Assembly: GCF_013170825.1 (NCBI RefSeq)
Contig: NZ_CP033365.1
Coordinates: 5,592,001-5,656,000, forward strand
DNA length: 64,000 nucleotides
Origin: Mesorhizobium sp. NZP2298
GTDB taxonomy: Bacteria > Pseudomonadota > Alphaproteobacteria > Rhizobiales > Rhizobiaceae
Direction: 5' to 3'
Below, piece by piece: positions 26,411 to 35,409 of the stretch; within the stretch, counting starts at the first letter, position 1, and every line of letters begins with the position of its first letter. The translations under genes were made by a program, and so were the position numbers. A model generated the notes under the pieces. The model was not told the origin of the DNA, did not search any database, and saw only the letters and a program-made list of their open reading frames with translations.

Positions 26411-27856
26411 CTAGCCGAGACCGGCTTCCTTGAGCTGGCCGTTGATGCTTTCGGCGAGCTTGTCGAGGCCCTCGTCGACCGGCACTTCCTTGGCCACCAT
26501 CTTCTGCAGCGTCGCCGCCCATTCGGTGGTGAGGTCGAAGAACAGCGGCTGCGCCGTGAACTTGATCGAGGCACCGGCCGCCGAGGCGTCGAACATCTCG
26601 ACGTAACCCGGATAGCTCTTGTTCAGCTTCTCGCGGAACATTTCGTCCTTCCAGACCGACTGGCGGACCGGATCGACGAAATCCATCTTGGTGGCGCCGA
26701 ACAGCCCGTGCTCGGGACCCGAGGCCCATTGCAGGAAGTACCAGGTCGCGTCCTTGTCCTTCGAGAAGTTGGACATCGCCAGCGACCAGATCCAGATGTT
26801 GGGCGTCGAGGCCTTGGCCTCAGGGTTGGCGGTGAAGGCGGCGTAGGCAAGCTTGCCGGCCATCTTGTTGTCGCCGCCATTCATGAAGTAGCCGAGGCAG
26901 TCGGCGTCGAAGATCATCGCCGAGGCACCGGCGCCAAGGTCGGTGCCGACCTGATACCAGGTGTAGGTCGACCAGTCCTTCGGGCCGCTCTCCTGGATCA
27001 TCTGCACCCATTTGGCGTGGAAGGCCTTCGAGCCGGCCGTGTTCATCGCCGCCGCGAGCTTGCCGTCGGCGGAAACAGTCAGGTCCTTCTCGTTGAAGTT
27101 GGCATAGGCCGACAGGAAGCCCGGATGGATCGTCGCCCATGAGCGCGAACCGCGCACACCGATGCCGTAGACGCCGCCGCCAATGTCCTTCTGCAGCTTG
27201 GCCGCGGTGGTGATCATCTCGTCGATATTACCGGGAATACCGACGCCGGCCTTGTCGAACATGCCCTTGTTGTAGGTGATGTTGTTCTGCTCGAACGCCC
27301 ACGGAATGCACCACTGCTTGGCGTCTTCCGAACCCAGCGCCCCACCCGGCTTGCCGTTCCAGGCGCAGGATGACTTCACGCCCGGCAGGATGTCGTCCCA
27401 GGCATAGTTCGGGTTGGTCTTGGCCGGATCCTTGATCCATTCGTTGAGGTCGGTGATCCAGCCGGCAGGGCCATAGGTCCAGGTCATGTAGGCGCCGGTC
27501 ATGAAGGCATCGTATTCGGGCGAACTGGCCGAAAGTGCTGCCGTGACCTTGTCGAAATAGACGTCTTCCGGGAACACGTCATAGACGACGTTCATGCCGG
27601 TCAGCTTCTTGAAGTTCTCGAGGTCGGCAATCATCGCATCGGCATAGGGATGCTTGTTGAGCAGGAGCTTGATGGTCTTGCCCTTATGCGCCTGCCAGTC
27701 GAAATCGGCGGCGAGTGCGCGGGTCTGCCCCAGATTGAGCAGCGTGCCGGCCGTGCCGGCGGCGAGGCCCATCGCACCCAGGCCCTTGATCAGTCCGCGA
27801 CGGTCGACCTGTCCACGCAGGAAGGCGTCAATGAGGTCTTTCTCTTTCTCATGCAT
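26411..27856 (-). CDS. polyol ABC transporter substrate-binding protein (GlpV/MptA-like)
   Basis: A 481-residue periplasmic binding protein of the CUT1/glycerol type. The N-terminus carries a twin-arginine-like signal (DRRGLIKGLGAMGLAAGTAG), suggesting Tat export. The body has typical ligand-cleft aromatic stretches (MTGAYMTWTYGPAGWITDL; WCIPWAFEQNN; TPNIWIWSLAMSNFSKD). ATG 27856 follows a GGAGGAG site. Next to erythritol genes, erythritol is the likely main ligand; related systems of this family also take up other polyols. Confidence 0.9.
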   Translation of the reverse strand: MHEKEKDLIDAFLRGQVDRRGLIKGLGAMGLAAGTAGTLLNLGQTRALAADFDWQAHKGKTIKLLLNKHPYADAMIADLENFKKLTGMNVVYDVFPEDVYFDKVTAALSASSPEYDAFMTGAYMTWTYGPAGWITDLNEWIKDPAKTNPNYAWDDILPGVKSSCAWNGKPGGALGSEDAKQWCIPWAFEQNNITYNKGMFDKAGVGIPGNIDEMITTAAKLQKDIGGGVYGIGVRGSRSWATIHPGFLSAYANFNEKDLTVSADGKLAAAMNTAGSKAFHAKWVQMIQESGPKDWSTYTWYQVGTDLGAGASAMIFDADCLGYFMNGGDNKMAGKLAYAAFTANPEAKASTPNIWIWSLAMSNFSKDKDATWYFLQWASGPEHGLFGATKMDFVDPVRQSVWKDEMFREKLNKSYPGYVEMFDASAAGASIKFTAQPLFFDLTTEWAATLQKMVAKEVPVDEGLDKLAESINGQLKEAGLG

Positions 27857-27901
27857 TTCGTCTTCTCCTCCACAGGGTAGTTTCAACCAAACTGATGCCG
27901 G

Positions 27902-28876
27902 CTACCCGACCGGCGTCTCCTCCACGAGAGATCGCGCCGTCCGCTCGTCCGATATCAGGCCCTTGAGATAGCGGCCTTCCAGCACGGACTTGATGGCGCG
28001 AACCTTGATTTTTCCGCCGGCGACGGCGACGATCCGGCGGCTGGCGATGTCCTCCCGCGTCAGCGCCAGCGCCCGGTTGGAAACGGTGGTCGCCACCGCC
28101 TTGCCGGCTTCATCGAAGAAATGACCGAGTAATTCGCCGACGCCGCCGTTGCGGCGGATCTCCTCCATCTCGCCCTTTTCGATCATGCCGGTGGCAACCA
28201 GCGATGCCTCGCGCTCGGCGGTGCCGATGCCGGCGAACAAGAGGTCGGCGGACCGCGCGAGATCGAAGACCTCGCTGATGCCCTTCTGCCCGAGCAGAAC
28301 GGTCCGGTCCTCGGCGGTATTGGCGAACATCGGCACCGGCATCACATAGGCTTCAGCGCCGGTGCGTTCGGCGAGCCGATGAATGACATCATGCGGATTG
28401 GCCGAGAATTTGCGCGTCAGGCCGCCAAGCAACGAGACGAAGCGGATCTTGTCGGTCGAGGTGCGCGGCAGATACTCCACGCAGGCGGCCAGCGTGCGGC
28501 CGTGGCCGACACCGATCAGTGCTTCTTCGCCGCGCTCGATCTCGCGCTTGAGGAACTGCGCGCCAGCAATGCCGAGCGCCTTGAGCGGCAGATCCTCGGA
28601 ATCGAAGTCCGGAACCACCTCGCAATAATCGAGGCCGTAGCGGCGGGACAGTTCGTCCTCGAGCTCGACGCATTCGGAGACTTCGCCGTCGATATAGACC
28701 TTCACCAGCCCTTCCTGGTTGGCCTTGGTGATGAGGCGATGGGCCTTGAGGCTGGTCAGCCCCAGCCGCTTGGCGACCTCCGACTGGGTCAGGCCACCGG
28801 CATAGTGAAGCCACGCGGCGCGTGTCGCCATGCTGGTTTCGTCGTCGCGCAGGAGACCGTTGCCGAACCCTACCAT
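27902..28876 (-). CDS. eryD: SorC/DeoR-like sugar-binding transcriptional regulator, probable EryD
   Basis: A 324-residue SorC-family regulator: an N-terminal HTH (AAWLHYAGGLTQSEVAKRLG, then SLKAHRLITKA) and a C-terminal sugar-binding domain (ALIGVGHGRTLAACVEYLP; RFVSLLGGLTRK; LLFAGIGTAEREA). In Brucella EryD represses the ery operon and is relieved by erythritol. It is the first gene of the minus-strand operon, 45 bases ahead of the binding protein, so it would regulate its own transcript. ATG 28876 is preferred; GTG 28882 is also in frame. Confidence 0.9.
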   Translation of the reverse strand: MVGFGNGLLRDDETSMATRAAWLHYAGGLTQSEVAKRLGLTSLKAHRLITKANQEGLVKVYIDGEVSECVELEDELSRRYGLDYCEVVPDFDSEDLPLKALGIAGAQFLKREIERGEEALIGVGHGRTLAACVEYLPRTSTDKIRFVSLLGGLTRKFSANPHDVIHRLAERTGAEAYVMPVPMFANTAEDRTVLLGQKGISEVFDLARSADLLFAGIGTAEREASLVATGMIEKGEMEEIRRNGGVGELLGHFFDEAGKAVATTVSNRALALTREDIASRRIVAVAGGKIKVRAIKSVLEGRYLKGLISDERTARSLVEETPVG

Positions 28877-28886
28877 TTCCACCCTT

Positions 28887-28910
28887 TGATATTTTTATCA
28901 GTTGCTGCAA
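28887..28910. promoter_or_regulatory. candidate EryD operator at the head of the erythritol operon
   Basis: TGATATTTTTATCA (28887-28900, five-base arms around four bases) and TTGCTGCAA (28902-28910, a four-base-arm palindrome) sit side by side 10-35 bases upstream of the eryD start, in an AT-rich patch that continues as AAATTTTTCACA. The location suits autorepression. The sites are short and the EryD consensus is not known to me. Confidence 0.4.
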
Positions 28911-29022
28911 AATTTTTCACACGACTCGATCAGAGTCAAGCGCCAGCCTTCCGCCGTCGTGCACGGAGGTTCAAAACGGCTCCTGGCCGTCCAGGGATAC
29001 GGAGAGCGCGCGAGTACGCAGC

Positions 29023-29042
29023 GCCTGCGTTATTTCGCAGGC
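29023..29042 (-). terminator. hairpin downstream of ftsZ2
   Basis: GCCTGCG-TTATTT-CGCAGGC is a perfect 7-bp stem with a six-base loop, 39 bases beyond the ftsZ2 stop on the same strand and upstream of the erythritol operon. It is the best terminator candidate separating them; no U-tract is seen. Confidence 0.4.
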
Positions 29043-29080
29043 CGCCTGCCCGGTGGCCGGTCAATTCGAAGGAAAAAGGT

Positions 29081-30112
29081 CTACTGCAAGATCCTTGCGG
29101 CGGACGGCATGGAATGGTCGTGCGCGACACCGGCATCGGCATCGGCGAGCGCCCTGTCGAGGCCGGTCGCCACCACCGAAACCCTGAAGCGGCCTTCCAT
29201 GCTCTTGTCGAAGATGGCGCCGACGATGATGTCGGCGTCCTCATAGACCTCCTCGCGGATACGGGTGGCGGCCTCGTCGACCTCGAACAGGGTCATGTCC
29301 CGGCCGCCCGATATCGACACCAGAACGCCCTTGGCGCCCTTCATCGATACTTCGTCGAGCAGTGGGTTGGCGATCGCGGCTTCCGCCGCCTTCATCGCCC
29401 GGCTTTCGCCTGATGCCTCGCCGGTTCCCATCATGGCGCGGCCCATGCCGCGCATCACCGATTTGACGTCGGCGAAGTCGAGATTGATCAGGCCTTCCTT
29501 GACGATCAGGTCGGTGATGCAGCTGACGCCGGAATAAAGCACCCGGTCGGCGAAGACGAAAGCATCGGCGAAGGTGGTCTTGGCATCGGCGATGCGGAAC
29601 AGATTCTGGTTCGGGATGACGATCACCGTGTCGGCGGCTTCGCGCAGCCGCTCGATGCCCTCTTCGGCCATCTGCATGCGGCGCCTGCCCTCGAAGGTAA
29701 AGGGCTTGGTGACGACGCCCACGGTCAATATGCCGGCCTTGCGCGCCGCTTGCGCAATGATCGGCGCGGCGCCGGTGCCGGTGCCGCCGCCCATGCCGGC
29801 GGTGACGAAACACATATGCGTGCCGGCCAGATGGTCCATGATCTCGTCGAGCGATTCCTCGGCCGCGGCACGGCCGATCTCGGGCAGCGATCCCGCGCCC
29901 AGCCCTTCCGTGACGTGCGCGCCAAGCTGGATCAGCCGCGTCGCCTTCGACATGGTCAGCGCCTGGGCATCGGTGTTGGCGGCTATGAATTCGGTTCCCT
30001 GAAGCTGTTCCGCGATCATGTTGTTGATGGCGTTGCCACCGCCGCCACCGACGCCGATAACGGTGATCTTGGGTCTCATCTCGGAGATTTCCGGCTTCTT
30101 GAACTCGGCCAT
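29081..30112 (-). CDS. ftsZ2: second FtsZ homologue, C-terminally short (FtsZ2 type)
   Basis: A tubulin-like GTPase of 343 residues. The GTP-binding signature GMGGGTGTG is at 107-114, [11 protein letters not shown] at 22-32, and the T7 catalytic loop [11 protein letters not shown] at 210-220; the whole core is intact. After the core only about 25 residues remain, without the long linker and conserved C-terminal peptide that bind FtsA and other partners in cell-division FtsZ. Sinorhizobium meliloti also has such a short FtsZ2. ATG 30112 with GGGAG was chosen. No other division or cell-wall gene of the dcw type is nearby, so this is not the essential copy. Confidence 0.93.
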   Translation of the reverse strand: MAEFKKPEISEMRPKITVIGVGGGGGNAINNMIAEQLQGTEFIAANTDAQALTMSKATRLIQLGAHVTEGLGAGSLPEIGRAAAEESLDEIMDHLAGTHMCFVTAGMGGGTGTGAAPIIAQAARKAGILTVGVVTKPFTFEGRRRMQMAEEGIERLREAADTVIVIPNQNLFRIADAKTTFADAFVFADRVLYSGVSCITDLIVKEGLINLDFADVKSVMRGMGRAMMGTGEASGESRAMKAAEAAIANPLLDEVSMKGAKGVLVSISGGRDMTLFEVDEAATRIREEVYEDADIIVGAIFDKSMEGRFRVSVVATGLDRALADADAGVAHDHSMPSAARILQ

Positions 30113-30341
30113 GCCTGCTTCTCCCTCGCCAATTGCGCGCTTCACGACCCACCCGCGGATTGCCTGCAAGACATTGCAATCGAGCGGCATGACGCGAATC
30201 AGTCCGTTCGGATGGGTGCCCCAAAAAGCCAGAGAGCGGCCGGACGTGCAAGTGCGCGGAAGCTCAAGATTTGTGATGAAGGGGCCGACCTCGTGCGACC
30301 GGCGGTCCGATCCCGGGCGATTGACCGTGATCCGGCCTTCT

Positions 30342-31163
30342 TCAGGACGCCTTGCGCTCTGGAACCTGGCTGGTCGCTCGCTCCAGGATCGGCATCATCA
30401 GCGCGAACAGCTCCGCCTGCGATGACAGGCTGCATTTGTTGTAGAGCTGCTTGCGGAAAACCTTCACCGTCTGCGGGCTGACACCGAGGTTCAAACCGAT
30501 CGATGGCGAGGAGTGTCCCTGCAAAATGAGGAGCGCCACTTCTGCCTGGCGCTTGCTCAACAGCACATTGTGATGCGTCCGCATCGCCGCGATCAGGCTG
30601 TCGGTGATCGACATCGGGCGCGGAGCGACCGCGGGCGGGGCTTCGGAGGCAACCCAATGCGCGCGCAGCAGCGACATGATCGCCGGCTCATGCGCGCGCA
30701 GGCAGTCCTCGGCCTTGGCCGCGAAGGCCTGGCCGGAAGAACCGTCCTTGCCCATCGAGATGGTGATGGTGGCATTCTCCCCGATCGGCAGCACGACCGA
30801 TATTTCGTCGGTGATGCCGATCCGCCCGTAATACCACTTGAAATAGCGGCTGCGGCGAAACTGGTCAGGCGCAACGTCGAGAAGACGATAGAGCCCCGGC
30901 GCGCCACGCCTCAGGTGAAAATGATAGATCGGATCAAGCAGATAGGCGGCCGGCAGATATTGTTCGGCGAGATAGCGAAACACATCTGGGCCATAGATCT
31001 TCTTGTAGAGCACGTTGGGCACGGCGGTGCCCGAGAAAACGATGACGATGACATTGTCGTAGCTGAGGCAGCGCCGCAGATACTCGGTAACAGCCGGATA
31101 AAACTCGCGTTTGCCGATCGCATCGATGGCCAGCGCGAGGCCTTCAAAGATGGACTTTGTCAC
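30342..31163 (-). CDS. LuxR-family transcriptional regulator
   Basis: About 273 residues: an N-terminal 180-residue sensor region without clear autoinducer-binding motifs, and a C-terminal LuxR/FixJ-type HTH ([22 protein letters not shown] then [19 protein letters not shown]). The HTH is close to the usual LTxRExEVL...GLSxxTVKxH pattern. Start uncertain: GTG 31163 has GGGG at 31172-31175 as ribosome site; TTG 31166 is also in frame. It is divergent from the dimethylformamidase-like gene, with the TACCCC/GGGGTA stack in between, and probably controls that cluster and itself. Confidence 0.87.
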   Translation of the reverse strand: MTKSIFEGLALAIDAIGKREFYPAVTEYLRRCLSYDNVIVIVFSGTAVPNVLYKKIYGPDVFRYLAEQYLPAAYLLDPIYHFHLRRGAPGLYRLLDVAPDQFRRSRYFKWYYGRIGITDEISVVLPIGENATITISMGKDGSSGQAFAAKAEDCLRAHEPAIMSLLRAHWVASEAPPAVAPRPMSITDSLIAAMRTHHNVLLSKRQAEVALLILQGHSSPSIGLNLGVSPQTVKVFRKQLYNKCSLSSQAELFALMMPILERATSQVPERKAS

Positions 31164-31169
31164 CAATCA

Positions 31170-31194
31170 TACCCCGATGGGGGTATATACCCCC
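31170..31194. promoter_or_regulatory. stacked TACCCC/GGGGTA half-sites, probable LuxR-family operator
   Basis: Three half-sites in a row: TACCCC (31170-31175), GGGGTA (31180-31185) and TACCCC (31188-31193). Together they make the imperfect repeat TACCCC-GATG-GGGGTA and the perfect 16-base palindrome GGGGGTATATACCCCC (31179-31194). The site overlaps the presumed ribosome site of the LuxR gene, which suggests autoregulation, and lies upstream of the catabolic cluster on the other side. Confidence 0.65.
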
Positions 31195-31306
31195 AAGAAA
31201 CGATGCCCGTAGTGTAAATCAAAAAAAACAGGGGTACGAGAGAATTGTCCAGTTTGCCATTCAAGAGAGCACACAGGCCAGGATCGCGGCGCGGATTTTT
31301 GCCGCG

Positions 31307-33412
31307 ATGAGACGCCCCGTCGATCATGGCGCCATGGCCGTTTCGGGCTACACGGTTCCCTGGCACATAGCGGCCGGAGCGCCGGTCGCGCTTCATCTCT
31401 CCTCGTCTCGGCCAGTGCGCGACGTGCGGATCGTGCGGCTCGATACGCCCACGGCCGAGTTCATGGACTGGCGTGTCGAACCGACAGGGAATGCCGCGTC
31501 GCATCGCGACTTCGACCATGGGTCGTTCCTGAAGATCGCGGCAACGGAAATGGCCAAGGCCACTGAGATCAGCGGCGTCGCCTTCGAAGTGTATTTGACT
31601 CGAAATGGCGGCCCCCGCGTGCTCTTCGAATGCGGAAATCTGCGCCTTGGGTTGCAGGACGGACGTCTGACATCAAGCCATGACGGCAAGCCGCAGGAAA
31701 TCGGCGAGACCTTGCCGGCAAATACGTGGCTGACGGTCGAGATTTCGTCCGATGGCAACGGGACGATCCTGAAGATCGGCTCGGACGACCTCTTGTCGCC
31801 ATATCGCCTGCATCGTCAATTCGATCGGACTTGGTCTCCCACCGGCGACATGGTCTTCGGCGCCAGTGCGGCGAACGATGTCAAAACGCTGAATGCCAAG
31901 TTCTCGGCGATCGCGCTGCAGACCGCGACCGGACACATCGCCTGGACGTTCCCCACCTTGCTGCCGAGCGGCCCGATCGTCTCCGCCGGCGGAGACAGCG
32001 TCCTCTTGCTGGAAACCATCAACCAGCCGGCGTTCTGCATGACCTCGCGGCGCTGGGATGGATCAAGTTTCGACCCCCGGCTGTTGCCGTCGCATTACGA
32101 CGCGGTGCATTGCCATGACGACGACATGGGCGCGTTGCAGTGGCCGGCCTCATACCATCTGCATGTTCCGGACGAGGCGCCTGCGGGCGTCTATGCCTTC
32201 GAGATCGGCCATGACGAAGGAGCGGAGCGCATCGTCTTCTTCATCACCTCGTCCGTGCGCCGTGCGCCGCTGCTGTTCCTGGTGCCGACGGCCACCTATC
32301 TCGCCTATGCGGATGAATTCCTGCCGGCGCATCTTTACGAATGGATGTGCGAGGATCGTGGCCATCGCTTCGCGATCGACAACAATCTGAAGTCGCTCTA
32401 CGACTATCACAGCGACCTCAGCGGCGTGTCGATCGCTTCCTACAAAAAGCCGAAGGCGACCCTGCGCGACGACTACAATTACCCGCTATGCGGCTGCCCG
32501 CACAATCTGCCGGTCGACCTGCATTTTCTGCGCTTCTGCCACAATAACGGCATCGCCTTCGATCTCATCACCGATCGCGACCTGCATGAGCGGGGCCTTG
32601 CCGGCTTGCTTGATTATCAAGCGGTCATCACCGGCAGCCACCCCGAATACATGTCGGTCGAGATGGAACATGCGCTGCGCCAGTTCGCCGCGACAGGCGG
32701 CGGCATCGCCTATCTCGGCGGCAATGGTTTTGCCGGCAAGGTGGCATTCCAGAACGATCTGATGGAACTGCGCCGTTCGCCGCTCGAGGCCGGCCGCACC
32801 TGGGATGGCCCGATCGCCGAACAGTCGCTGTCGATCACCAACCAGCCCGGCGGCCATCTTCGCGCCAGCGGGCGTGGCGAATTCTCGCTGACCGGTGTCG
32901 CCATCTCGCTGATGGGTTTCGATGGTGCGCGGCCGTTCACGCGCACGCCGCAGAGCCATGACGCTTCAGCCGCATGGCTGTTCAAAGGGGTCGCCAACGA
33001 GGCCTTCGGCGACGAGGGCATCGTGCTTGGCGGTGCGGCCGGCTACGAGGTCGATGCCACCGATCCGCATCTTGGCACCTCCCCCGATACGACGGTCATC
33101 GCGCGCGCAACCGGCTTCCCGGACAGCTTCGTCCATGACGCGACGCGCTGGTACGAGGGCGGCGCGGAGGAGCGCGCATCGCGACGCTGCGCGGAGATGA
33201 CGCTGCGCCATCTGCCTTCGGGCGGTCTGATCTTTTGCGCGAGTTCGGTCGCCTGGTGCGGCGCGTTGCCGACCGGCGATGCCATGAACGACGTCGGCAG
33301 GATCACGAAGAATTTGCTGACGCATCTGGCGGCGGCAAAGAGCCGGACGAACCCGGTCCGACAGCAACAGAGCGGGGGCCAACCCGCCGCCCGATCGGGT
33401 TCGACGGCATAG
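31307..33412 (+). CDS. N,N-dimethylformamidase large-subunit-like protein with LamG-like domain
   Basis: About 701 residues. The N-terminal half reads as beta-rich with a LamG-like segment (FEVYLTRNGGPRVLFECGN, then NTWLTVEISSDGNG). The C-terminal half is like the beta subunit of N,N-dimethylformamidase (LLFLVPTATYLAYADEF; LYDYHSDLSGV; TGSHPEYMSVEMEHAL; IAYLGGNGF). In the characterised enzyme two Tyr and a Glu bind iron; Tyr and Glu residues occur in these stretches but I cannot prove equivalence. The small subunit gene is missing. Start unsure: ATG 31307 or 31334, neither with a good ribosome site. First gene of the cluster downstream of the LuxR operator. Substrate unknown, probably an amide or formamide. 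Confidence 0.75.
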   Translation: MRRPVDHGAMAVSGYTVPWHIAAGAPVALHLSSSRPVRDVRIVRLDTPTAEFMDWRVEPTGNAASHRDFDHGSFLKIAATEMAKATEISGVAFEVYLTRNGGPRVLFECGNLRLGLQDGRLTSSHDGKPQEIGETLPANTWLTVEISSDGNGTILKIGSDDLLSPYRLHRQFDRTWSPTGDMVFGASAANDVKTLNAKFSAIALQTATGHIAWTFPTLLPSGPIVSAGGDSVLLLETINQPAFCMTSRRWDGSSFDPRLLPSHYDAVHCHDDDMGALQWPASYHLHVPDEAPAGVYAFEIGHDEGAERIVFFITSSVRRAPLLFLVPTATYLAYADEFLPAHLYEWMCEDRGHRFAIDNNLKSLYDYHSDLSGVSIASYKKPKATLRDDYNYPLCGCPHNLPVDLHFLRFCHNNGIAFDLITDRDLHERGLAGLLDYQAVITGSHPEYMSVEMEHALRQFAATGGGIAYLGGNGFAGKVAFQNDLMELRRSPLEAGRTWDGPIAEQSLSITNQPGGHLRASGRGEFSLTGVAISLMGFDGARPFTRTPQSHDASAAWLFKGVANEAFGDEGIVLGGAAGYEVDATDPHLGTSPDTTVIARATGFPDSFVHDATRWYEGGAEERASRRCAEMTLRHLPSGGLIFCASSVAWCGALPTGDAMNDVGRITKNLLTHLAAAKSRTNPVRQQQSGGQPAARSGSTA

Positions 33413-33453
33413 CGACAGTTCAACATCACACTTTGGGAACAAGGACCAGGATC

Positions 33454-34452
33454 ATGGGATTGAGAAAACACTTCATCGGGGCGGCCGCCCTGTTGGCACT
33501 CGCCACCGCAATGCCGTTCGCGACACAAACGGCAAAGGCACAGGGCCTGCCGGTCGAACCGGGCGTGTTCAAGCTCGCAATATCGCCCTGGCTCGGCTAC
33601 GGCATGTGGTACATCGCCCAGGAAAAGGGCTTCTTCAAAGCCAACGGGCTGGAAGGCGTCGAGCTGACCAATTTCGTCGAAGACAAGGATATGGGCGCGG
33701 CGGTTGCCGCCGGACAGGTCGACGGCGACAATGAGTCCATCCAGCAGTTGCTGGCCAAGGTGCAGGCCGGCATTCCGATCAAGGGCGTGCTGCTGCTCGA
33801 TGCCAGCACAAAGGCCGATGCCATCCTGGTCAACAGCGAGATCAAGACCGTGGCCGATCTCAAGGGCAAGCAGGTTGCCTTCGAGCGCGGCTCGACCAGC
33901 GATCTGCTGCTGAACTACGTGCTGCAGAAGAACGGCATGACCATCGACGACGTCAACGTCCTGCCTATGCCGGCCGCCAGCGCCGGTACAGCTATCATTT
34001 CCGGCACCGTGCCGGCGGCGGTGACCTATGAACCGTATATTTCGGCCGCTATCGGCGCCGACAAGAACATCAAGGTGCTGGCCGAGGCCGGCGAGGCGCC
34101 GGGCTTGATCAGCGACGTGCTCTCCGTGCCGGAGGAGACGCTGAAGAAGAAGCCGGGCCAGGTGCAGGCCATGCTGAAGAGCTGGGACCAGGCACTCGAA
34201 TATTACCGCGCCCACACCGAGGAAGGCCGCGCGATCATCGCCAAGGGCGTCGGCGCCGAGCCGGCGGACCTCGCGACGGCCTTCGACGGCGTGTCCTATT
34301 ATTCGGTCAGCGAAAGCCAGAAGGCGCTGAACGGCGTGTTCAAGTCCGACACCTATCCCGGCATCGTCAAGGCGGCGATCGCCGCCAAGCTGATCGACAA
34401 GGATATCGCCTACGGCGCCGCCATCGACCCGACCGTGGCACATTCCAAGTAG
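33454..34452 (+). CDS. ABC transporter substrate-binding protein, nitrate/sulfonate/taurine type
   Basis: A 332-residue periplasmic protein of the SsuA/TauA/NMT1 family: signal peptide to about residue 29 (ending TAKAQG), then FKLAISPWLGYGMWYIAQEKGFFKANGL, VDGDNESIQQLLAKVQAGIPI, and VPAAVTYEPYISAA. ATG 33454 has AAGGA ahead. The permease (38290) and ATPase (39140) of the same system lie five genes downstream, so enzyme genes are nested inside the transporter operon. The family carries sulfonates, nitrate, pyrimidine precursors and formamido-compounds; the ligand here is unknown. Confidence 0.9.
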   Translation: MGLRKHFIGAAALLALATAMPFATQTAKAQGLPVEPGVFKLAISPWLGYGMWYIAQEKGFFKANGLEGVELTNFVEDKDMGAAVAAGQVDGDNESIQQLLAKVQAGIPIKGVLLLDASTKADAILVNSEIKTVADLKGKQVAFERGSTSDLLLNYVLQKNGMTIDDVNVLPMPAASAGTAIISGTVPAAVTYEPYISAAIGADKNIKVLAEAGEAPGLISDVLSVPEETLKKKPGQVQAMLKSWDQALEYYRAHTEEGRAIIAKGVGAEPADLATAFDGVSYYSVSESQKALNGVFKSDTYPGIVKAAIAAKLIDKDIAYGAAIDPTVAHSK

Positions 34453-34465
34453 TCGCCTACGAACC

Positions 34466-34495
34466 GGGAGGCAGGCCATCGCGGCTCTGCCTCCC
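34466..34495 (+). terminator. intercistronic hairpin after the binding-protein gene
   Basis: GGGAGGCAG ... CTGCCTCCC is a perfect 9-bp stem with an inner GCC-ATCGC-GGC, 13 bases after the binding-protein stop. No U-tract follows. As at 26374, it probably stabilises the binding-protein message or attenuates the downstream genes. Confidence 0.65.
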
Positions 34496-34524
34496 CCATC
34501 GCAATGGCGGGAAGAAATCCAGAC

Positions 34525-35409
34525 ATGACCAGCACCGCCGTTCAAGTGGCCTTGACGTTCGATTTCGATGCCTATTCGACATGGATCGGCAGCCATCGGG
34601 CGACGTCGCCGAGCATGCTCTCGCGCGGCGAGTTCGATCCGATCGGCGCGCGCCGCATCCTCAACGTGCTGGACCGGGCCGGCATCCCGGCAACCTTCTT
34701 CGTGCCTGGCCATTCGGCGCTTGCCTTCCCGCCGGTGGTGCGCGCCTTCCGCGATGGCGGCCACGAGATCGGCCATCATGGCTGGGTCCATGAGAACCCC
34801 GTGCTGCTGACGCGCGAGGAAGAGCGCACCGTCCTGCTGAGAGGCCTGGAAGCACTGGACAAGGTCGCCGGCGTCAGGCCCTCCGGCTACCGGTCGCCGG
34901 CCTGGGACAACAGCCCGTCCACCGTCGAACTGCTGCTCGAATTCGGTTTCGAATACGAGAGTTCGATGATGGGCAACGACCACGAACCGTACTGGTGCCG
35001 GATCGGTGACGCGTGGTCGACCACGGAGGAATTCCGCTTCGGCCTGCCGGTCGAGCTCGTCGAGATGCCTGTCGCCTGGCATCTCGACGATTTTCCGCAA
35101 TTCGAATTCCTGGCGACCGACAAGGGCTATCTGCCTGGCGGCCGCGCGCCGTCGACGGCGCTTGAGATCTGGAAGGCCGAGTTCGACTTCCTCTACCAGC
35201 GGATCGGCAGCGGCGTGATGGTGGTAACCATGCACCCGCAGATCATGGGACGTGGCCACAGGCTGCTGATGTTGGAAGAATTCATCCGCCATGTCGCCTC
35301 GCATGAGCGCGCCGGCTTCACGACTTGCCAGGACTACGTTCGCCATTGGCGCAAGGGGCGTTCGCCTTCCTTGCCCGTGGATGCCGGCGACAACAGGTTG
35401 GTCAGATGA
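34525..35409 (+). CDS. polysaccharide deacetylase-family protein (CE4/PuuE-like)
   Basis: A 294-residue NodB-homology-fold hydrolase. The catalytic Asp/metal Asp are in TFDFDA (residues 12-16) and the metal histidines in GHHGWVHENP (His85, His89), followed by SGYRSPAWD. There is no signal peptide, so it acts in the cytoplasm. The HGWxHE form matches the PuuE allantoinase and cyclic-imidase branch, which cleave C-N bonds in small molecules rather than polysaccharides. ATG 34525 has GGGAAGA nine bases ahead; ATG 34504 is in frame but lacks one. The stop overlaps the next gene (ATGA). Confidence 0.85.
   Translation: MTSTAVQVALTFDFDAYSTWIGSHRATSPSMLSRGEFDPIGARRILNVLDRAGIPATFFVPGHSALAFPPVVRAFRDGGHEIGHHGWVHENPVLLTREEERTVLLRGLEALDKVAGVRPSGYRSPAWDNSPSTVELLLEFGFEYESSMMGNDHEPYWCRIGDAWSTTEEFRFGLPVELVEMPVAWHLDDFPQFEFLATDKGYLPGGRAPSTALEIWKAEFDFLYQRIGSGVMVVTMHPQIMGRGHRLLMLEEFIRHVASHERAGFTTCQDYVRHWRKGRSPSLPVDAGDNRLVR

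Noticed and set aside
24462..26729. N-terminal extension of the ATPase at 23343 by about 750 codons
   Set aside because: The extension shadows the permeases in another frame; family homology and a proper start are at 24461.
29081..30112. Essential cell-division ftsZ
   Set aside because: It lacks the C-terminal linker and peptide and the ftsQ-ftsA context.
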